DNA of 52,833 nt from Streptomyces sp. NRRL WC-3618 (GCF_001280005.1 NZ_LGDW01000447.1:1-52833), one strand, 5' to 3'. Shown: positions 29,322 to 38,090, counted from the first letter of the stretch. Notes: generated by a model from the sequence alone, not told the origin. A program made the numbers and translations.

Positions 29322-29909
29322 ATGACCACGAGCGAGAACGCGAGGAAGAGGAAATGGCTGTGGCGGTGGCGGAACAACCCGCTACGGCGGCGCGACGACA
29401 TCGTCGAGGCGTGGATCGTGCTGGCGGTGTGGGCCGTCGTCGCCGTGGGTGGCACGGTCTCGGGACTGATGACGGCCCATGCCGCACTTGACGTGTTCGC
29501 ACATCAACGAGCCGACCGGCAGACGGTCCGAGCCGTCCTCCTGGACGACGTGCGGCGCGCCACCGTCGCCCGGGGCGGCAGCACCGACCGCAGGATGACG
29601 TCCGTGAGCTGGATGACGCCCGAGGGCGCGACCCGTACCGGCCGAACGCTGGTGGACAACGGCCTCAAAGCCGGAGCACACGTCCCGGTCTGGCAGGACG
29701 GCCAAGGCCGTCTCACCGCCGCGCCGCCGACCACCGAGGAGGCGACGATCGAGTCGGGCTCCCTCGGCATCGCGGCCGCGGCGTCCTTCGCCGGCCTGGC
29801 TTTCGGCACCGGAGCGGTCGTCCGGTGGCGGCTCGAACGGCGCCGTATCGACCAGTGGGGCCTGGAATGGGAGCTGGTGGGACCGCAGTGGGGCCACAAG
29901 ACCGGCTGA
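29322..29909 (+). CDS. Rv1733c-like two-helix membrane protein
   Basis: 195 aa from ATG 29322, with GAGGAGG 9 nt upstream. A basic N-terminus (ARKRKWLWRWRNNPLRRRDD) is followed by TM1 (about 30-52, IVEAWIVLAVWAVVAVGGTVSG), an extracytoplasmic domain of about 90 aa (VRAVLLDDVRRA, VSWMTPEGATRTGRTLVDNGLKAGAHVPVWQD), TM2 (about 148-168) and a short cytoplasmic tail. The LRRRDDIVEAW entry and the two-TM layout match the Rv1733c family, a DosR-regulon antigen of unknown role. It lies upstream of a USP-like gene in the same direction (100 bp), probably one operon. Confidence 0.85.
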   Translation: MTTSENARKRKWLWRWRNNPLRRRDDIVEAWIVLAVWAVVAVGGTVSGLMTAHAALDVFAHQRADRQTVRAVLLDDVRRATVARGGSTDRRMTSVSWMTPEGATRTGRTLVDNGLKAGAHVPVWQDGQGRLTAAPPTTEEATIESGSLGIAAAASFAGLAFGTGAVVRWRLERRRIDQWGLEWELVGPQWGHKTG

Positions 29910-30009
29910 CCGCGCCGTGGAATGCGAGCTCCGGGCCGAGAGACACCGCCCGGAGTTTTCGCCGCGTGTCCGAGGCGTGGGTCGCTCCGCGCCGGAAAGG
30001 CAGACTGTG

Positions 30010-30708
30010 ATGGACCGAATGATCCTTGCCTGTGCCGGCCCGTCGGCACGCGCCCACTCGGCCGTCGTCGAGTGGGCGCGGGAGGAGGCGCGGCTGCGGC
30101 GTCTGCCGATGCGTGTCGTTCCCTGGCCACCACCGGAGGCCGGCGTGACGGACATCGTCGTGTGCGCCATGCCCGGGGAGGAGGCCGCCGACGGTCGGCC
30201 GCTCGACTCGGGCCGTGCGCCGGCGGGCGGGGCCCCGGACCGTCCGCTGGTGGTGGTTGCCGACGCCCCCGCGTCCTCCTGTCGTTCGGAGCACGTCCTC
30301 CTCGGCGTGGACGCCCGCCACCCTTCGGACAGCGCCGTCCTCTTCGCCTTCGACAGTGCCCGGATCCGCGGGGTACGCCTGCACGTCGTCCACGCCTGGG
30401 CCCTGCCTTCCGATGCCGCCGCATGGCCGTTCGGCGTTCCGGAGGAGGAACGCGCGACCTGGGAGGACCACGAGGTCCAGCTGCTGGCCGACGTGCTGCG
30501 TCCGTGGCGCGAGAAGTACCCGGAAGTGGCGGTCCAGGAAGACGTCCTCCTCCTCGAACCGGCTCAGGCCTTGCTCCACCATGGCGAACACGCCGCGCTC
30601 GTCGTGGTGGGCGCCAAGCCCGGTACCGAGTGGGGCGAGGTCGTGCCGGCCCTCCTGCGCGGGGCCACGCGCCCCGTGGCCGTGGTGCCGACCGGGGCGC
30701 GGACGTGA
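30010..30708 (+). CDS. Universal stress protein, divergent first domain
   Basis: 232 aa from ATG 30010 (AAAGG upstream). The first part (about 1-90) is a shortened, degenerate USP half that keeps MILACAGPSARAHSAVVEWAREEA but lacks the ATP loop. The second half (about 92-232) is a normal fold: HVLLGVDARHPSDSAVLFAFDSA, LHVVHAW, LVVVGAKPGTEWGEVVPALLRGATRPVAVVPTG. The glycine loop is altered (GAKPGTEWGEV), so ATP binding is doubtful. It is the second gene of the unit starting at 29322 and ends at a long palindrome that acts as a terminator. Confidence 0.85.
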   Translation: MDRMILACAGPSARAHSAVVEWAREEARLRRLPMRVVPWPPPEAGVTDIVVCAMPGEEAADGRPLDSGRAPAGGAPDRPLVVVADAPASSCRSEHVLLGVDARHPSDSAVLFAFDSARIRGVRLHVVHAWALPSDAAAWPFGVPEEERATWEDHEVQLLADVLRPWREKYPEVAVQEDVLLLEPAQALLHHGEHAALVVVGAKPGTEWGEVVPALLRGATRPVAVVPTGART

Positions 30709-30723
30709 CCGATGCGATGGGGC

Positions 30724-30761
30724 CGGCCCCGGTACCCGGTTCGAACCGGGTACCGGGGCCG
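30724..30761. terminator. 38-bp perfect palindrome, bidirectional terminator
   Basis: Perfect self-complementary sequence centred on TTCGAA (19 bp per arm, no loop), placed between the convergent USP gene (ends 30708) and flavodoxin gene (ends 30787). Confidence 0.75.
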
Positions 30762-30786
30762 CGGCGACGGGCGCGCCTTCCGTCTG

Positions 30787-31284
30787 CTAGCCCTGTGTCA
30801 GGGCATCGGCCACACGTTCCGTCCACGTCTCGATCGCGCCGAAGTCCCGGAAGTCACCTCCTTTTCCGGAGCGGAGGATCATCCCCGCCACTCGTCCCTG
30901 GGAGCCTTCTTCCAGGCATCCTCCGAAGGTGATGTGGTCGCGGACCCCCAGTCGGGTCATGGCCCGCCGCACGCCGCGCACCGGCGGGATGTTCTGCTCT
31001 GAGGCCGAGGCGTCGAGCGGTCCGCTGCTGAAGAACCACACCGGGCGCTCCGCCAGCACATGACGGTGGCGACGAACGAAGCGCCGCGCGTCCTTGTGCC
31101 AGCGGCCGGCGTACAGGGCACCGCCGACCACGACCGCCTCGTACGGCGCCACACCGGTGACAGCCCGCGCCGGGAGAACGTCGACCGTCAGTCCGGCCTT
31201 GCGCAGGACGTCGGCGACGGCTTCGGCTGTCCGGGCCGTCGATCCGTTCGTCGTTCCGTAGGTGACCAACACGGTGTCGGCCAT
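30787..31284 (-). CDS. Flavodoxin-domain protein
   Basis: 165 aa. The N-terminus VLVTYGTTNGSTARTAEAVADVLRKAG is the FMN phosphate-binding loop of flavodoxins (T-x-T-G/N-x-T). VVVGGALYAGRWHKDARRFVRRH and WFFSSGPLDAS follow the pattern of menaquinone-dependent protoporphyrinogen oxidase HemG and related flavodoxins. It probably carries electrons or performs quinone-linked oxidation, for example in heme synthesis when oxygen is low (inference). It lies 16 bp downstream of the CBS-BON gene, in one operon. Confidence 0.88.
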   Translation of the reverse strand: MADTVLVTYGTTNGSTARTAEAVADVLRKAGLTVDVLPARAVTGVAPYEAVVVGGALYAGRWHKDARRFVRRHRHVLAERPVWFFSSGPLDASASEQNIPPVRGVRRAMTRLGVRDHITFGGCLEEGSQGRVAGMILRSGKGGDFRDFGAIETWTERVADALTQG

Positions 31285-31300
31285 GGCGTTCCGCCTCCTC

Positions 31301-32038
31301 TCACAGTCGGCGCAGCCAGTCGTCGGCCACGCCGTGCATCTGCCGCGCCGCTTCCTCGGTACGCAGGCGAGCGTCGTCCAGCCGGTAGGTGAGATGGCCG
31401 ACCACGTCGACCACGCCGTCGATCCGGCGGGTCATGGCCACGGCGATCTCCGTCTCGCTCTTGCGTTCCATGTGGCCGGTGAGCGTCACCACGCCCTCCG
31501 TCACGGAGACCTCGACGCTGCCCGGCGGCAGCCACAGCGCGTGCAGCAGGACTTCTTGGATCACCTCGGTGCGGATCTCCTGGTCGGGCCGCAGGAAGAC
31601 CTGAAGGAGGTCGCGCCGGGTGACGATGCCGACGAGCCGGTCCTCCTCGTCGAGGACGGGGAGCCGTTCCACATGCCGCTGGGCCATGGTGCGGGCGGCC
31701 TGGACGATGGTGTCGTCGGCGTGCACGGTGACGGGCGGCCGTGTCATCAGTTCACCAGCGGTGCGCGCCCTGCCCTTCGCGGCCTGTCGTCTGGCGCCGG
31801 GCGTCAGTTCGGCGAGACTCGCCCGGTGCTTGGTCTCGTACGGGTCGGGAGTGGTCGCCTGGTGCATGATCAGGTCCGTTTCGGAGAGGACCCCGATGAC
31901 CTTGTCGTCCTCGTCGACCACCGGTACTCCGCTGATCCGGTGGGTCGCGAGCAGCAGGGCCACTTCCTTGAACGGGGTGCCGTACTCGGCGCGGACGACG
32001 TCCGTGGCCATCACGGTGCCGACCTTGTCGTGTCTCAT
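31301..32038 (-). CDS. CBS-domain pair with C-terminal BON domain
   Basis: 245 aa. Two CBS domains (about 6-60 and 92-150; VGTVMATDVV, VVDEDDKVIGVLSETDL, and ELMTRPPVTV, VLDEEDRLVGIVTRRDLL) followed by a BON domain (about 160-225; VEVSVTEGVVTLTGHMERKSE). CBS pairs bind adenine nucleotides or NAD and report energy state; BON domains bind membranes or phospholipid. A paralogue with the same layout lies at 37431-38090. The DosR regulon contains the CBS protein Rv2626c. It is the second open frame in a unit beginning with the GNAT remnant and ending with the flavodoxin gene. Confidence 0.92.
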   Translation of the reverse strand: MRHDKVGTVMATDVVRAEYGTPFKEVALLLATHRISGVPVVDEDDKVIGVLSETDLIMHQATTPDPYETKHRASLAELTPGARRQAAKGRARTAGELMTRPPVTVHADDTIVQAARTMAQRHVERLPVLDEEDRLVGIVTRRDLLQVFLRPDQEIRTEVIQEVLLHALWLPPGSVEVSVTEGVVTLTGHMERKSETEIAVAMTRRIDGVVDVVGHLTYRLDDARLRTEEAARQMHGVADDWLRRL

Positions 32039-32051
32039 GGTCGTTTCCTCC

Positions 32052-32312
32052 TCAGCGCAGTCGGCGCGGGTAGGGGTCCTGGGGGCGGCGCGGCAGCAGA
32101 CGTGGCCGCGCGTCGGGCACGGTCACGCCCTCGGTCCTCGCCAGGGCGGGGTTGACGTCGGCGAACCGCGGGCGGAGGTTGTCCGGCGACAGCTCCTCGT
32201 AGAACCCCTGAAGCTGGTCGGGGTCGTCCGACAGAGCCGACCGGACGCACCCCGTGGGGCCGTCCGCGAGCAGGGCGTGGACCGTGGGCCAGGCGGGCAG
32301 GTCGTCCGTCAT
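32052..32312 (-). pseudogene. N-terminal remnant of a GNAT/CoA-ligase-type acetyltransferase
   Basis: 86-aa frame starting at ATG 32312 with AAGGAGG 9 nt upstream. VHALLADGPTGCVRSALSDDP, QLQGFYEELSPDNLRPRF matches the first strand-helix pair of the GNAT domain in actinobacterial protein acetyltransferase / ADP-forming acyl-CoA synthetase proteins (the family pattern is roughly VHALLADG-T-V-IRP, LYE-MSPENLRLRF). After about residue 48 similarity is lost and the frame stops. The acetyl-CoA-binding part is absent, so it cannot be an active acetyltransferase. It still leads the CBS-flavodoxin operon and may serve mainly as its leader. Confidence 0.6.
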
Positions 32313-32395
32313 CGCAGGTCGCCTCCTTGGCTTCCATACCTCGATCGTCCGGCCGAGCAGGGACGGAGCCCATTGGCTGTATGGGAGCCACCCAG

Positions 32396-32409
32396 GGGCC
32401 GGTCGGCCC
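32396..32409. promoter_or_regulatory. Perfect DosR-like box upstream of the CBS-flavodoxin unit
   Basis: GGGCC-GGTC-GGCCC, extending to a 16-bp near-palindrome (32395-32410), 84 bp upstream of the first start codon at 32312 and just past the GAPDH stop codon. Confidence 0.6.
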
Positions 32410-32445
32410 CCGCCTGCGCCGTCACCGGGAGCTGTCGGCCCCGCG

Positions 32446-33459
32446 TCAGTCGTCCGCCACGAGGGCCGTGAGGTCCAGGAGGCGGTTGGTGTAGCCCCAC
32501 TCGTTGTCGTACCAGCCGAAGACCTTGACCAGGGTTCCGTTGGCCTGGGTCAGCGCGGGGTCGAAGACGCAGGACGAGGGGTCGCCGATGACGTCGCGGG
32601 AGACGATCGGGGCCTTCGAGACACGCAGGATCCCGTTCAGCGGGCCGTCCGCGGCGGCCTGGAACGCGGCGTTGACCTCGTCCGCGCTCGCCTCCCGGGC
32701 AAGGACCACCGCAAGGTCGGTGAGCGAGCCGTCCTCCACCGGGACCCGGACGGCGATCCCGTCCAGTGCGCCGGCCAGCTCCGGCACCACCAGGCCCACC
32801 GCGCGGGCGGCGCCGGTGCTCGTGGGAATGATGCTCAGAGCTGCCGAGCGGGCCCTGCGCAGGTCCTTGTGCGGGCTGTCGAGCAGGGACTGGTCGTTGG
32901 TGTAGCCGTGGATCGTGGTCATGACACCGCGTTCGACGCCGAAGGCGTCGTCGAGCACCTTCACCATGGGGGCGACGCAGTTGGTGGTGCAGGAAGCGGC
33001 GGAGATGATCCGGTCGCGGTGCCGGTCGTAGGCGCGGTCGTTGACACCCAACACGATGGTGGCATCCACGTCCTTGCCGGGCGCCGACAACAGCACGGTG
33101 TGCGCTCCGCCCTTGAGATGCAGAGCGGCGGAGTCCCTGTCCCGGAAGCGGCCGGTGGACTCGATCACGATGTCGGCCCCGTAGTCGGACCAGTGCAGGG
33201 CGGCCGGATCACGTTCGGCGGTGACGGCGATGCGTCGGCCGTCGACCGTGATCGAGCTGTCGTCGTGCTCGACGTCGCGTCCGATGCGGCCGAAGGTGGA
33301 GTCGTACTCCAGCAGGTGGGCCAGGATGGCGGGTGATGTGATGTCGTTGATGGCGACCACTTCGACGTCCTGGACGCCCTCCTCGGCGCGGTCGAGGGCG
33401 GCTCGCAGATAGGTGCGGCCGATGCGGCCGAAGCCGTTGATGCCCACGCGTACGGTCAT
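32446..33459 (-). CDS. gap: Glyceraldehyde-3-phosphate dehydrogenase
   Basis: 337 aa, full length. Rossmann motif VGINGFGRIGRTYLRA, catalytic Cys in SAASCTTNCVAP, His in GVMTTIHGYTNDQ, and WYDNEWGY near the end. It oxidises G3P with NAD+ in glycolysis. GAPDH genes in Streptomyces usually sit with pgk and tpi; this one stands alone in the stress island between the CBS-flavodoxin unit and pflA, so it is probably a condition-specific paralogue supplying pyruvate for PflB. The start ATG has GAAAGGA upstream. Tandem dyads lie 99-135 bp upstream. Confidence 0.95.
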   Translation of the reverse strand: MTVRVGINGFGRIGRTYLRAALDRAEEGVQDVEVVAINDITSPAILAHLLEYDSTFGRIGRDVEHDDSSITVDGRRIAVTAERDPAALHWSDYGADIVIESTGRFRDRDSAALHLKGGAHTVLLSAPGKDVDATIVLGVNDRAYDRHRDRIISAASCTTNCVAPMVKVLDDAFGVERGVMTTIHGYTNDQSLLDSPHKDLRRARSAALSIIPTSTGAARAVGLVVPELAGALDGIAVRVPVEDGSLTDLAVVLAREASADEVNAAFQAAADGPLNGILRVSKAPIVSRDVIGDPSSCVFDPALTQANGTLVKVFGWYDNEWGYTNRLLDLTALVADD

Positions 33460-33557
33460 GGCGGTGAGTTCCTTTCAAGGTGGGGGCGGTGCCTGACACC
33501 ACTCACTGTGGCCCGCCCGCACCGGCCGGCGACGGATGCCGAAGGTCCACGACCACG

Positions 33558-33594
33558 GAGCCGAACGGCCCTGATCCCAGGGGCCGTTGGGCCA
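33558..33594. promoter_or_regulatory. Tandem DosR-like boxes upstream of GAPDH gene
   Basis: GAGCC-GAAC-GGCCC (33558-33571) and GGGCC-GTTG-GGCCA (33581-33594), each one mismatch, 23 bp apart. Facing halves give an AACGGCCC/GGGCCGTT hairpin-like repeat, as at 26411-26447. Confidence 0.6.
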
Positions 33595-33619
33595 AGAACG
33601 GCACGCCGGACACACGGCC

Positions 33620-34357
33620 TCAGTAGACCTTCAGCCCCTGTCCACGGAACTGATCCCGCACGCGCTCGACCAGTTCGAGCTCCGGAGTGGGCGTGTCCTT
33701 CAGCGGGAAGGGGAGCTCGAGGGCCCCGTACTTCGCGGCCCCGAGTTTGTGGAACGGCAGCACGTCCACCCGCTCCACCGCTTCGAGCCCCGCGACGAAG
33801 CCGGCCAGTGCGTCTATGGCCGACGGATCATCGGTCCAACCCGGAACGAGTACGTGGCGGATCCACATCGGGACGCCGAGACGGTCGAGACGCGTGGCGA
33901 AGTTGAGGGTGGGGGCAAGGCTGCCGCCGGTCAGCTTCCGGTAAGTGCCCACGTCGAAGGCCTTGATGTCCAGCAGGACCAGGTCGGTGGCGGCGAGGAG
34001 CTCGTCGGTGGCGCGGGCGCCGAGGAAGCCGGAGGTGTCCAGGGCGGTGTGCAGACCGGCTTCCCCACAGCGGCGCAGCACCTCTCCGGTGAAGGCCGGC
34101 TGGAGCAGCGGCTCTCCTCCGGTGATCGTCACGCCGCCACCGGCGCTGGTGATGAAGGCCCGGTACTTCTCGATCTCCGCCATCACCTCGTCCACCGTCG
34201 TCTCCCGGCCGTCCCGCATGTGCCAGGTGTCGGGGTTGGCGCAGTACAGGCAGCGCAGGGGGCAGCCGCTCACGAAGAGGACGAACCGGGTCCCGGGACC
34301 GTCCACGCCCGTGGACAGGTCCCAGGAGTGGATCCGGCCGGTCGTCACGGCCGTCAC
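33620..34357 (-). CDS. pflA: Pyruvate formate-lyase activating enzyme (radical SAM)
   Basis: 245 aa. The radical-SAM cluster motif is in [14 protein letters not shown] (C-x3-C-x2-C), with [15 protein letters not shown] binding SAM and VLLDIKAFD further on. It generates a 5'-deoxyadenosyl radical that abstracts hydrogen from the glycine of PflB. The GTG start overlaps the pflB stop by four bases (GTGA), giving translational coupling; it is therefore second in the pflBA operon. The protein needs an intact [4Fe-4S] cluster and reducing conditions, so it works only when oxygen is scarce. Confidence 0.95.
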   Translation of the reverse strand: MTAVTTGRIHSWDLSTGVDGPGTRFVLFVSGCPLRCLYCANPDTWHMRDGRETTVDEVMAEIEKYRAFITSAGGGVTITGGEPLLQPAFTGEVLRRCGEAGLHTALDTSGFLGARATDELLAATDLVLLDIKAFDVGTYRKLTGGSLAPTLNFATRLDRLGVPMWIRHVLVPGWTDDPSAIDALAGFVAGLEAVERVDVLPFHKLGAAKYGALELPFPLKDTPTPELELVERVRDQFRGQGLKVY

Positions 34358-36612
34358 AGCGTTCCGTGGAAGGTACGGCTGATCACGTCGAGCTGCTGCT
34401 CCCGCGTCAGGCGGACGAAGTTGACCGCGTATCCGGAGACCCGGATGGTCAGCTCCGGGTACTTCTCGGGGTGTTCCATGGCGTCCTCCAGCACCTCCCG
34501 GTTCAGCACATTGACGTTCATGTGGAAACCGCCGGAGGACATGTAGGCGTCGAGGATGCCCACCAGGTGTCCGGCACGCTCCTGTGGGGCGTGTCCGAGC
34601 CCTTCCGGGGTGATGGTGGTGGTCAGTGAGATGCCGTCGCGGGCCTGCTCGTACGGAAGCTTGGCGACGGAGAGCGCGGAGGCGGCCACGCCGTGCCGGT
34701 CACGGCCGTTCATCGGGTTGGCACCCGGGGCGAAGGGCTGGCCGGCCCGGCGCCCGTCGGGGGTGTTGCCGGTGTGCTTGCCGTAGACGACGTTGGAGGT
34801 GATGGTCAGCACCGACTGGGTGTGTTCGGCGTCCCGGTAGGTGGGGTGTCGGCGGACCTTGGCCATGAAGGACTCCACCAGGCCGACGGCCAGGGAGTCG
34901 GCGCGGTCGTCGTTGTTGCCGTACGCCGGGAACTCGCCCTCGGTCACGAAGTCGACGGCCAGGCCTGTGGCGTCCCGGATGACCTTGACCCGGGCGTACC
35001 TGACGGCGGACAGGCTGTCGGCGGCGACGGAGAGCCCGGCGACGCCGCAGGCCATGAACCGGTGCACGGGATGGTCGTGCAGCGCCATCTCCAGGCGCTC
35101 GTAGGCGTACTTGTCGTGCATGTAGTGGATGACGTTGAGGGTGTTGACGTACGTCCGCGCCAGCCAGTCCAGGACACGGTCGTACGCCGCCGACAGCTCC
35201 TCGAAGTCCAGGTACTCGCCCGTCAGCGCGGGCATCTCGGGGGTGACCTGGTCGCCCGTCATCTCGTCACGGCCGCCGTTGACGGCGTAGAGCAGTGCCT
35301 TGGCCAGGTTGACGCGGGCGCCGAAGAACTGCATCTCCTTGCCGACCGCCATGGCGGAGACACAGCAGGCGATGGCGGTGTCGTCGCCGTTGCGGGGGCG
35401 GATGAGCTCGTCGGACTCGTACTGGACGGCGCTGGTGTCGATGGAGACCTGGGCGCAGAACTCCTTGAAGCCGGCGGGCAGCCGCGGCGACCACAGCACG
35501 GTCAGGTTGGGTTCGGGGGCGGGGCCGAGGTTGTAGAGGGTCTGGAGGAAACGGAAGGAGGTGCGGGTGACCAGTGTGCGGCCGTCGTCTCCGCCACCAC
35601 CGATCGACTCGGTCACCCAGGTCGGGTCGCCGGAGAACAGGGCGTCGTACTCGGGGGTGCGCAGGAACCGGACGATCCGCAGCTTGATCACGAAGTCGTC
35701 GATCAGTTCCTGGGCGCGGGACTCGTCGATGGTTCCCGCGTCCAGGTCCCGCTGGAGGTAGACGTCGAGGAAGGTCGACGTGCGGCCCAGCGACATCGCG
35801 GCGCCGTTCTGCTCCTTCACCGCGGCGAGGTAGCCGAGGTAGAGCCACTGCACGGCCTCGTGCGCGGTGACCGCGGGACGGGACACGTCACAGCCGTAGG
35901 TCGCCGCCATCCGGGTCAACTCACCCAACGCCTTTACCTGCTCGGCGAGTTCTTCCCGGTCACGGATGACGTGCTCGCTGGATGGCCGGCCGTCCAGCAG
36001 AGCCTTCTCCGCCCTCTTGGCCTCGATCAGCCGGTCGGTGCCGTAGAGGGCGACACGCCGGTAGTCACCGATGATCCGGCCGCGGCCGTAGGCGTCCGGC
36101 AGCCCGGTGATGATGCCGACCTTGCGCGCGGTGCGCATGGTGGGCGTGTAGGCGTCGAAGACACCGTCGTTGTGGGTCTTGCGGTAGGTCCCGAAGACCT
36201 TGGTCACAAACGGGTCGGCCTCATAGCCGTACGCCTTCAGACTGTTCTCCACCATCCGCAGACCGCCGTTGGGCATGATCGCCCGCTTCAGGGGGGCGTC
36301 CGTCTGGAGACCGACGACCAGCTCGCGGTCCCGGTCGATCCAGCCGGGCTCGTGCGAGGTGATCGTCGACGGCGTCGCGGTGTCCACGTCGAGGATGCCG
36401 CGCGCCCGCTCCTCGGGGAACAACGCACCGACCCTCTCCCAGACCGCCCGGGTGCGGGCCGTCGCACCGGTGAGGAAGGAGGCGTCACCCTCGTACGGGG
36501 TGTAGTTGGCCTGGATGAAGTCGCGCACGTCGATCAGCTCAGGCCAGCGGGCCCCGGCGAAGCCGCGCCAGGCCTCGGTGGCCCGGTCGCCGACTGTCAC
36601 GGTTGCGGTCAT
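34354..36612 (-). CDS. pflB: Pyruvate formate-lyase (glycyl radical enzyme)
   Basis: 752 aa from ATG 36612 (AGGAGAGGAA upstream; frame open to 36672). The twin active-site cysteines are in [12 protein letters not shown], and the radical glycine G727 is in [10 protein letters not shown], 25 residues from the end, as in known PFLs. It splits pyruvate plus CoA into acetyl-CoA and formate. The radical form is destroyed by oxygen, so expression in a normally aerobic actinomycete implies a low-oxygen role. Together with AdhE (same island) it completes a pyruvate-to-ethanol-plus-formate route. No formate channel or formate-hydrogen lyase is visible here. The divergent gene is a cyclic-nucleotide-binding protein. 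Confidence 0.96.
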   Translation of the reverse strand: MTATVTVGDRATEAWRGFAGARWPELIDVRDFIQANYTPYEGDASFLTGATARTRAVWERVGALFPEERARGILDVDTATPSTITSHEPGWIDRDRELVVGLQTDAPLKRAIMPNGGLRMVENSLKAYGYEADPFVTKVFGTYRKTHNDGVFDAYTPTMRTARKVGIITGLPDAYGRGRIIGDYRRVALYGTDRLIEAKRAEKALLDGRPSSEHVIRDREELAEQVKALGELTRMAATYGCDVSRPAVTAHEAVQWLYLGYLAAVKEQNGAAMSLGRTSTFLDVYLQRDLDAGTIDESRAQELIDDFVIKLRIVRFLRTPEYDALFSGDPTWVTESIGGGGDDGRTLVTRTSFRFLQTLYNLGPAPEPNLTVLWSPRLPAGFKEFCAQVSIDTSAVQYESDELIRPRNGDDTAIACCVSAMAVGKEMQFFGARVNLAKALLYAVNGGRDEMTGDQVTPEMPALTGEYLDFEELSAAYDRVLDWLARTYVNTLNVIHYMHDKYAYERLEMALHDHPVHRFMACGVAGLSVAADSLSAVRYARVKVIRDATGLAVDFVTEGEFPAYGNNDDRADSLAVGLVESFMAKVRRHPTYRDAEHTQSVLTITSNVVYGKHTGNTPDGRRAGQPFAPGANPMNGRDRHGVAASALSVAKLPYEQARDGISLTTTITPEGLGHAPQERAGHLVGILDAYMSSGGFHMNVNVLNREVLEDAMEHPEKYPELTIRVSGYAVNFVRLTREQQLDVISRTFHGTL

Positions 36613-36821
36613 CGCCGTTCCTCTCCTCGGTTCGTGTCCTGCCCTTCGATGCTCGTCGTTCGTGATCGTCACGGGGAGGGCCGGACAGCGCCCGCGGGCG
36701 GGCCGTCCGGCCCCGGCCCGAGAGCCGGACGGCCCGGCTGCGCCCCGGGCCCAGGTGTCGGCCGGCCGCGAGATCCGGACGGATCAGGGTGCTAGACCGA
36801 CCGTGCACGACCGACCCATCG

Positions 36822-36856
36822 GGACCAAAAGACCCGATAGCTGGACCATATGGCCC
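36822..36856. promoter_or_regulatory. Tandem DosR-like boxes in the pflB / cNMP-protein divergent promoter
   Basis: GGACC-AAAA-GACCC (36822-36835), within the longer dyad ATCGGG...CCCGAT (36818-36838), and GGACC-ATAT-GGCCC (36843-36856), 21 bp apart. They have AT-rich spacers, as in the mycobacterial box. The 36613-36924 interval contains no other gene. Confidence 0.6.
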
Positions 36857-36924
36857 ATGGTCCCCGTCCCGGGCCGAGCGGACGCTGGCCTTACACGTTC
36901 GAAACCCCGCCAGGGAGGCCCGTC

Positions 36925-37388
36925 ATGCTCGCCAACCCCACCCCCGACATGGTGCGCTCGCTGTCCGTCGAACACCGCGAGCGGCTCATGCGCTTCGCCC
37001 GCGAGGTCTCCGTCCCCCAGGGGACACGTCTGTTCGAGGAGGGCGGACACGCCGACCGCTTCTGGATCATCCGCACCGGCAGGGTCGATCTCGACATGCA
37101 CGTGCCGGGCCGTCGGTCGGCCGTCATCGAGAGCCTCGGCCACAACGAACTGGTCGGCTGGTCCTGGCTGTCCCCCCGCACGCCTGGCAGATGGGCGCCG
37201 AGGCGACGACACCGGTGCGGGCCTACGAGTTCGACGCCACGGCCGTCCGGTCCATGTGCCAGGACGACCCGGCCCTCGGTCATGAGGTGAGCCAGTGGGT
37301 GGGCGAGGTCCTCGCCCACCGTCTGCGCTCCGCCAGGACCCGCCTCCTCGACCTGTACGCCCCTCACGGCTCCGGCAGCCTCATCTGA
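36925..37388 (+). pseudogene. Cyclic-nucleotide-binding-domain protein, frameshifted in a C6 tract
   Basis: ATG 36925 follows GGGAGG with 7-nt spacing. The first 84 residues or so (VEHRERLMRFAREVSVPQGT, LFEEGGHADRFWIIRTGRVDLDMH, IESLGHNELVGWSWL) are the front of a Crp/Fnr-type cNMP-binding barrel. At the C6 run 37172-37177 the frame breaks; one extra C restores PPHAWQMGAEATTPVRAYEF and DPALGHEVSQWVGEVLAHRL to the stop at 37386-37388, for about 154 aa in all. The restored protein is a stand-alone sensor domain without a DNA-binding HTH. The homopolymer makes either a sequencing error or phase-variable slippage possible. Followed 42 bp later by the CBS-BON gene. Confidence 0.75.
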
Positions 37389-37430
37389 ATCCGACCCGGC
37401 CGGTCCCGAACAGTTACCGAAGGAGAGGCC

Positions 37431-38090
37431 ATGCACGGCACTCCGTACATCGTCAGCGATGTCATGACCCCCACGGTCGCCGCGATCGGCCGTGGAGCGG
37501 CCTTCAAGGAGATCGTGCAGCTGATGCAGGACTGGAAGGTCAGCGCCCTGCCCGTCATCGAGGGCGAGGGCCGGGTCGTCGGTGTCGTCTCCGAGGCGGA
37601 TCTCCTGCCCAAGGAGGAGTTCCGCGACAGTGACCCCGACCGGTACACGCAGCTGCGCCGTCTGTCCGACCTGGCGAAGGCCGGGGCCGTGACCGCGGGC
37701 GAGCTCATGACCTCCCCCGCCCTCACCGTGCACCCGGACACGACGCTCGCCCAGGCCGCCCGGACCATGGCCCGCGAGAAGGTCAAGCGGCTTCCCGTGG
37801 TCGACGCCGTGGGCCTGCTGCAAGGCGTCGTCAGCCGGGCCGACCTCCTCAAGGTCTTCCTCCGCACCGACGAGGAGATCGCCGAGGAGGTTCGGCGCGA
37901 GGTCGTGTCCCACCTGTTCCCCACCCCGGACTCACAGGTGCGCGTGGAAGTTCTGGACGGCGTCGTGAAGCTCGCCGGCCAGGTCCGGGACACCTCCTTG
38001 GTGCCGGTGGCGGCACGGCTGGTGCGCGCGGTGGAAGGGGTCGTGGATGTGGCATTCGACCTCACACGGATGCCGCCCGCGCAGAAGTAG
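37431..38090 (+). CDS. CBS-domain pair with C-terminal BON domain
   Basis: 219 aa, ATG with AAGGAGAGG 4-8 nt upstream. CBS1 (about 8-60: IVSDVMTPTVAAI, PVIEGEGRVVGVVSEADLL), CBS2 (about 90-145: ELMTSPALTVHPD, PVVDAVGLLQGVVSRADLL) and BON (about 155-215: VRVEVLDGVVKLAGQVRD). Same layout as the protein at 31301-32038, with which it shares the KVFLRTDEEI / QVFLRPDQEI bridge, so the two are paralogues. It probably senses adenylate energy charge (family knowledge). It follows the cNMP-binding gene, and the pair may report nucleotide signals to fermentation control. Confidence 0.92.
   Translation: MHGTPYIVSDVMTPTVAAIGRGAAFKEIVQLMQDWKVSALPVIEGEGRVVGVVSEADLLPKEEFRDSDPDRYTQLRRLSDLAKAGAVTAGELMTSPALTVHPDTTLAQAARTMAREKVKRLPVVDAVGLLQGVVSRADLLKVFLRTDEEIAEEVRREVVSHLFPTPDSQVRVEVLDGVVKLAGQVRDTSLVPVAARLVRAVEGVVDVAFDLTRMPPAQK

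Noticed and set aside
30735..30750. tRNA T-arm-like GGTTCGAACC
   Set aside because: It is only the centre of a perfect 38-bp palindrome. No acceptor stem, anticodon arm or CCA end can be folded around it.
34693..36795. 700-codon plus-strand open frame opposite pflB
   Set aside because: Shadow frame; composition is typical antisense Gly/Arg/Val/Asp and no domain is recognisable, while PflB on the other strand is complete.
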